Program-made: the position numbers and the translations under genes
Notes under the pieces: model-generated
What the model saw: only the letters and a program-made list of their open reading frames with translations
Database searches by the model: none
What the model was told of the DNA's origin: nothing
Shown: positions 60,566-64,000 of the stretch, piece by piece
How the letters are laid out: each line of letters starts with the position of its first letter
Position numbering within the stretch: position 1 is the stretch's first letter
Source: Sphingobium sp. MI1205
GTDB taxonomy: Bacteria; Pseudomonadota; Alphaproteobacteria; Sphingomonadales; Sphingomonadaceae
Direction: 5' to 3'
DNA length: 64,000 bases
NCBI RefSeq assembly: GCF_001563285.1
Contig: NZ_CP005188.1
Span: forward strand, 749,501 to 813,500

Positions 60566-60750
60566 CCGGTCGGTCCCTAACCCAGAAGAAAAGCTTTCCT
60601 GAGAATCGACACTGCCACCGGATGGTAAATATGCCGTGAAGAACGGAAGGGCCGATAAAAGACCCCCTCTATGGGCATGGCGATGGTGATGCGCGAAGAT
60701 GCAATGCCCGCTTGTCCTATGCATCAACCGCTGTTATCTGGCCCCCGAAC

Positions 60751-60826
60751 GCCGCTTTAGCTCAGTTGGTAGAGCATCGCATTCGTAATGCGGGGGTCAC
60801 AGGTTCGAGTCCTGTAAGCGGCACCA
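60751..60826 (+). tRNA. tRNA-Thr (CGT)
   Basis: Acceptor arm GCCGCTT (60751-60757) pairs with AAGCGGC, plus an encoded ACCA end (76 nt in all). D-arm AGCTCAGTTGGTAGAGC, anticodon loop TTCGTAA (anticodon CGT), T-arm CAGGTTCGAGTCCTG. An integrase gene starts 165 bp downstream on the same strand, so the tRNA 3' half is the probable attachment site. Confidence 0.97.
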
Positions 60827-60990
60827 GGATCCCCCCGTCTACGGGGCTGAAAATCCTCGAAAAACCCCGGAAATACTGGTATATTGAGGCATCGGCTTTC
60901 CGGTGTCGTCCGCCTTGGTTCGTCCTCATCCGGATGATTTGGGGGCTCGAATCTGGGGGCCTCAACGATCATTCTGGATAGAGGCCCCCA

Positions 60991-62208
60991 ATGCTTACCA
61001 TCGTGCAGATCAATGCGCTCAAACCGCGGGAAAAGGCTTATAAGGTAGCCGACGGTAGAGGGCAGTATCTCGCCGTTCAGCCGTCTGGGTCGCTGATATG
61101 GCGAGTCAAGTTTCGGTACCATGGCGTGGAGAAGAAGATCACGCTGGGCCACTATCCTGCCGTCGGCCTCAAGGAGGCGCGGGAGAAGCTGGAAGAAGCG
61201 CGCGAGTTACTGTCGGGCGGCATCGACCCGGTTGCCGTTAAAGCCCAGGCGAAGCTGCAAGCCGAAATTGCTGCCGCAACTACCTTTACAGTGTTAGCTG
61301 ACGAATACATCAGGAAGATGGAACTGGAGGGAAAATCCCCGGCAACACTCAAGAAGGCACGCTGGTTTCGCGATCTTTTAGAACCCTATGTAGGCCGACG
61401 TCCGGTAGCAGCTGTTACAGCTCACGAATTGCTTGCCGCGTTGAAGCGGCTCGAGCGAAAGGGGCATCACGAGACCGCATACCGTCTGAGGGCTTTTTCG
61501 GGGCGCATATTTCGTTATGCGGTTTCCACGCTCCGCGCCCAGCATAACCCCGCTGACATATTGCGAGGAGCGTTGATAGCGCCCAAGGTTAAACATCATG
61601 CCGCAGTGCTTGATCCGGTAAAGGTCGGGGAACTGTTGCGTGCAATTGATAGCTACAGCGGCCGTATCGAGACCAGGATAGCGTTGCAGCTCGCCCCCCA
61701 TGTCTTTCTGCGCCCCGGAGAGTTGCGCAAGGCAGAGTGGTCGGAAATTGATTTCGGCGCTGCTGTATGGCGTATCCCAGCCACAAAAATGAAGATGGGC
61801 CAAGCCCATGTCGTCCCATTGTCGCGCCAGGTGATGGGCCTGCTTCAAAAGCTTCGAGCCCTGAAGAACAGCGGAGAATTTCTCTTTCCCGCACTCCACA
61901 CGTCGGTGCGGCCAATGTGTGAGAATACGCTCAATGTCGCCTTGCGGACATTGGGCTATGGTAGCGATGAAATGACATCGCACGGGTTTCGGGCCATTGC
62001 CAGTACCCTCCTCAATGAGTCAGGCTTATGGCACCCCGACGCCATCGAGCGCGCTCTTGCTCATAGCGATCGCGATCATGTGCGCGCCGCTTACCATCGC
62101 GGTGCTCACTGGGCTGAAAGGGTGAAAATGGCACAATGGTGGTCTGACCATCTTGACCAACTTCGTGATGGCGCGGAAATTATTTACCCACAGTTCGGGA
62201 GCGCATGA
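60991..62208 (+). CDS. Tyrosine integrase (P4/DUF4102 type) next to tRNA-Thr
   Basis: A 405-residue integrase. The N-terminal DUF4102 domain is MLTIVQINALKPREKAYKVADGRGQYLAVQPSGSLIWRVKF (~1-85). A SAM-like core-binding domain is around FTVLADEYIRKMELEGKSPATLKKARWF (~92-190). The catalytic domain has RPGELRKAEWSEI (Arg I), SHGFRAIASTLL (H-x-x-R), and ALAHSDRDHVRAAYHR with the nucleophile Tyr. It probably catalyses integration of an island at the tRNA-Thr gene; the island would extend right of the window. It is more divergent from the 9642 integrase than a recent copy would be. Confidence 0.92.
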   Translation: MLTIVQINALKPREKAYKVADGRGQYLAVQPSGSLIWRVKFRYHGVEKKITLGHYPAVGLKEAREKLEEARELLSGGIDPVAVKAQAKLQAEIAAATTFTVLADEYIRKMELEGKSPATLKKARWFRDLLEPYVGRRPVAAVTAHELLAALKRLERKGHHETAYRLRAFSGRIFRYAVSTLRAQHNPADILRGALIAPKVKHHAAVLDPVKVGELLRAIDSYSGRIETRIALQLAPHVFLRPGELRKAEWSEIDFGAAVWRIPATKMKMGQAHVVPLSRQVMGLLQKLRALKNSGEFLFPALHTSVRPMCENTLNVALRTLGYGSDEMTSHGFRAIASTLLNESGLWHPDAIERALAHSDRDHVRAAYHRGAHWAERVKMAQWWSDHLDQLRDGAEIIYPQFGSA

Positions 62209-62224
62209 CCGTGCGCGCGATCCA

Positions 62225-62241
62225 AATGCGGTTCCCGCATT
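62225..62241 (+). terminator. Hairpin after the tRNA-Thr integrase
   Basis: AATGCGG (62225-62231) and CCGCATT (62235-62241) form a perfect 7-bp stem with loop TTC, 16 bp past the integrase stop. No T-run. The remaining gap to 62375 is empty. Confidence 0.4.
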
Positions 62242-62375
62242 CTGGTATCATCGCTTGTTTCAGTGTTTGGGCATTGAATAGCGAAGCTGGTCGTTAGTGG
62301 TCTGTCTGGTTCATAGCCGGGCTGCGGGGATAACTGACGTTCACGCGGCGTCGACTCCCGACCAATTCACGACCT

Positions 62376-63275
62376 TCAGTGGCCGTGCTGTGGATGACCG
62401 TCTGTGCCGAAAGCTGCCGCCAGATGACGAAGCTTGTCGGGATTACGAACTATATAGATCGCCGCGATGCGCCCATCGCGGACGTCGAGCGCGGTCGTCT
62501 GGAGCACGTCGCCACGATCGATGCTGACGTAACCGGGCAGGCCGTTGATCGTCGCGGTGCGCAGCAGCGTCGGCGCAGACGTGTACTTGCGACGCAGCCC
62601 GGCGAACAAGCGAAGCGCTCGTTCGATCCCGCGCACCACATTGCGGAAGGCAATCACCTTACCGCCGCCATCGGAATGTATTTCGACATCGCGCGCCAGC
62701 ATCGCAGACAGTGCGGCAGCGTCACCATCGCGGGCGGCAGCGAAGAAGGCGCGCGCGATCCGATCGGCCTCAGTTGCCTCCACGGTGAAACGCGGTCGCG
62801 CATGCTGTACGTGCCTGCGTGCGCGTGAGGCAAGCTGCCGGACGGCGGCGGGCTCGCGTCTCAATGTCCTCGCGACATCGGTGAGCGCCATGTCGAACAC
62901 GTCGTGGAGCAGGAAGGCGGCACGCTCCAGCGGGGACAGGCGCTCCATTGCAAGCATCAGTGTGAGCGTCACGTCGTCGGCGATCGTCTCCTCTTCCTCA
63001 GTCGTGCCCATCAACGGTTCAGGCAGCCAGGCACCGACATAGGTCTCCCGGCGCACCCGGGCGGACTTGAGCTGATCGAGGCATAAGCGGGTGACAATGC
63101 GGGTCAGATATGCTGCCGGCGTGTCAACGCTCTGCACCGTTGCCGCCCAACGCAGCCACGCTTCCTGCAGGATATCTTCCGCCTCGCTGAGAGAGCCAAG
63201 CATCCGATAGCCAAGGCGAAGCAGTCGGGGCCGCTCAGCCTCAAAATCCGCAAGACGTTCATCACTGTGCAGCAA
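62376..63275 (-). CDS. SigJ-like ECF sigma factor
   Basis: An ECF sigma factor with a C-terminal SnoaL-like domain, the SigJ type. TTG 63275 (LLHSDERLADFEAERPRLL) is chosen: it has GGAG about 10 nt upstream and overlaps the stop of the preceding gene. A longer start at 63326 is possible. Region 2 is RLLRLGYRMLGSLSEAEDILQEAWLRW (~17-43). Region 4 contains RLSPLERAAFLLHDVFDMALTDVARTLRREPAAVRQLASRARRHV (~115-160). The SnoaL-like half (RIARAFFAAARDGDAAALSAMLARDVEIHSDGGGKV) is typical. Regulates unknown targets, probably its own operon. Confidence 0.88.
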   Translation of the reverse strand: MLHSDERLADFEAERPRLLRLGYRMLGSLSEAEDILQEAWLRWAATVQSVDTPAAYLTRIVTRLCLDQLKSARVRRETYVGAWLPEPLMGTTEEEETIADDVTLTLMLAMERLSPLERAAFLLHDVFDMALTDVARTLRREPAAVRQLASRARRHVQHARPRFTVEATEADRIARAFFAAARDGDAAALSAMLARDVEIHSDGGGKVIAFRNVVRGIERALRLFAGLRRKYTSAPTLLRTATINGLPGYVSIDRGDVLQTTALDVRDGRIAAIYIVRNPDKLRHLAAAFGTDGHPQHGH

Positions 63276-63690
63276 GAGTGTCCCACTCCGACAATGCTTG
63301 GTTATCGCGCCAGGCCCAGAGGGCAAGAGCGGTCGTCGCTATAGCTGGTAAGGTCACCGCAGGAAAATCCTGAGCCAGCGCGCCCGTCCCACAGATGCCG
63401 ACCGCCACCTCCCAGAAATGGAACAGCGCATGGCCGGCAAGCCAGATGGCAGCGGCAGACCACAGAGGGACGCGCGACGCCGGCCGAGCAACACCTGCGA
63501 GCATCGCGGTTGCGACGAGCAGGAAGATCAACCCGATGTCACGCACGAAATGCTGGTTGAATGGACCGGTCGTGGTGACGCCCGGCACCGCGAAGTACCA
63601 TTTCGCAGGTGAGATCAGCATGAAGAGGCCATTGGCGGCGGCCCCGAGACCGAGCACTGCGGCCAGTGCGAGCGGAAGGTTCCGGCTCAT
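63262..63690 (-). CDS. Small four-helix membrane protein
   Basis: A 142-residue membrane protein with about four hydrophobic helices: NLPLALAAVLGLGAAANGLFML, VRDIGLIFLLVATAMLAGVA, PLWSAAAIWLAGHALFHFWEV and AVTLPAIATTALALWAW. ATG 63690 overlaps the stop of the upstream oxidoreductase gene (ATGA). It resembles DoxX/DUF4345-like small membrane proteins, but I do not recognise a specific name. Its end overlaps the sigma-factor gene. The tight overlaps indicate one operon; its role is unknown. Confidence 0.75.
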   Translation of the reverse strand: MSRNLPLALAAVLGLGAAANGLFMLISPAKWYFAVPGVTTTGPFNQHFVRDIGLIFLLVATAMLAGVARPASRVPLWSAAAIWLAGHALFHFWEVAVGICGTGALAQDFPAVTLPAIATTALALWAWRDNQALSEWDTLAAQ

Positions 63691-64000
63691 GCTGCGCTCT
63701 CCGGCGCGCGAGCGGCAAGCCACTCATCGAAACGCGTGGGCGCGATCCGTGGATTCTCATCCGGGACAAGCGAGCCGTCGTTGGCGGGGGCGCCAAAATA
63801 GTCACGTTCAGCGGTGACGTTGATCCGGCGTGGATCGTCCCGTGCGCCTAGCCAACTGGCGGTGAACTCGGCCAGCGGTGCGCGCTCCGGTCCTGCCACT
63901 TCGATGATGCCACCGATCGGGGCAGCTGTGGCGATCTTGGCAAGCAGGGCCGAGACATCAGCTGCGGCGACCGGTTGGAGCGCAATCTGTGGCAAATACA
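63687..64000 (-). CDS. NAD(P)-binding oxidoreductase, C-terminal part (runs off window)
   Basis: The C-terminal ~103 residues of a protein that begins outside the window. ALQPVAAADVSALLAKIATAAPIGGIIEVAGPERAPLAEFTASWLGARDDPRRINV matches the end of NmrA/SDR-type NAD(P)H-binding sugar-epimerase-like proteins, where VAAADVSALLAKI is the usual post-active-site helix. It is the first gene of an operon with the membrane protein and sigma factor. Similar oxidoreductase plus SigJ sets are found in other proteobacteria. Function of the enzyme is not determinable from the fragment. Confidence 0.72.
   Translation of the reverse strand, partial: YLPQIALQPVAAADVSALLAKIATAAPIGGIIEVAGPERAPLAEFTASWLGARDDPRRINVTAERDYFGAPANDGSLVPDENPRIAPTRFDEWLAARAPESAA

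Noticed and set aside
60830..60845. CCCCGTCTACGGGG after tRNA-Thr as a tRNA terminator
   Set aside because: Short stem with a 4-nt loop but no T-run; could equally be part of the attachment region, so no call was made.

Overview
The window looks like a chromosomal segment of an alphaproteobacterium of the Sphingomonadaceae (Sphingobium/Sphingomonas type). This is inferred from the high GC, the abundance of TonB-dependent receptors, the large NAD-glutamate dehydrogenase, the rpoZ protein type and the gene style. No rRNA is present to settle the genus. Two tRNA genes are present, Ser(GGA) and Thr(CGT). Each has a tyrosine integrase just downstream of its 3' end, so both look like island insertion points.

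Layout. 1-2325: C-terminal end of a TonB-dependent receptor and a secreted M20 metallopeptidase. 2326-3881: decay zone with an IS5-like transposase remnant and a frameshifted, truncated DUF3857/transglutaminase gene. 4194-9394: tightly overlapping iron operon (siderophore receptor, periplasmic esterase, two small membrane proteins, PepSY membrane protein). 9642-11022: integrase and tRNA-Ser. 11262-25820: core genes: alanine dehydrogenase, TauE-type exporter, cardiolipin synthase-like protein, rpoZ, exonuclease, ung, a beta-lactamase-fold hydrolase, a GNAT/cupin/GNAT group, and surface-sugar genes (UDP-sugar epimerase, kdsD, kdsB). 25849-29653: lptA, lptC, RNase D and a double cold-shock-domain protein. 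29877-31560: accessory patch with a low-GC unknown gene (possibly defence) and a broken LysR gene. 31621-46953: cell-wall hydrolase, cysK, MFS exporter, HerA-like ATPase, HtrA protease, hflC/hflK, Mrp ATPase, a molybdenum hydroxylase large subunit, ferrochelatase, phaB and an RHH protein. 46937-54209: second iron region (Fiu-like receptor, TonB, PiuC-type dioxygenase, then a divergent PepSY-DUF2271-DUF4198-ApbE operon). 54359-60565: NAD-GDH and a PAS protein. 60751-64000: tRNA-Thr, integrase and a sigma-factor operon running off the window.

How it works together. The strongest theme is iron. Two receptor regions about 50 kb apart carry PepSY-type membrane proteins, which are candidate reductases. 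They share a nearly identical 17-nt palindrome (4147-4163 and 54186-54202) that is a plausible Fur-type operator. In the second region the DUF2271 protein carries a DGITGAT motif of the kind ApbE flavinylates, and ApbE is encoded two genes downstream. This suggests a covalently flavinylated periplasmic electron-transfer system for iron reduction. Two genes, kdsB and apbE, have reading frames that seem to need a CTG start overlapping the upstream stop as CTGA, so standard gene callers would truncate them.
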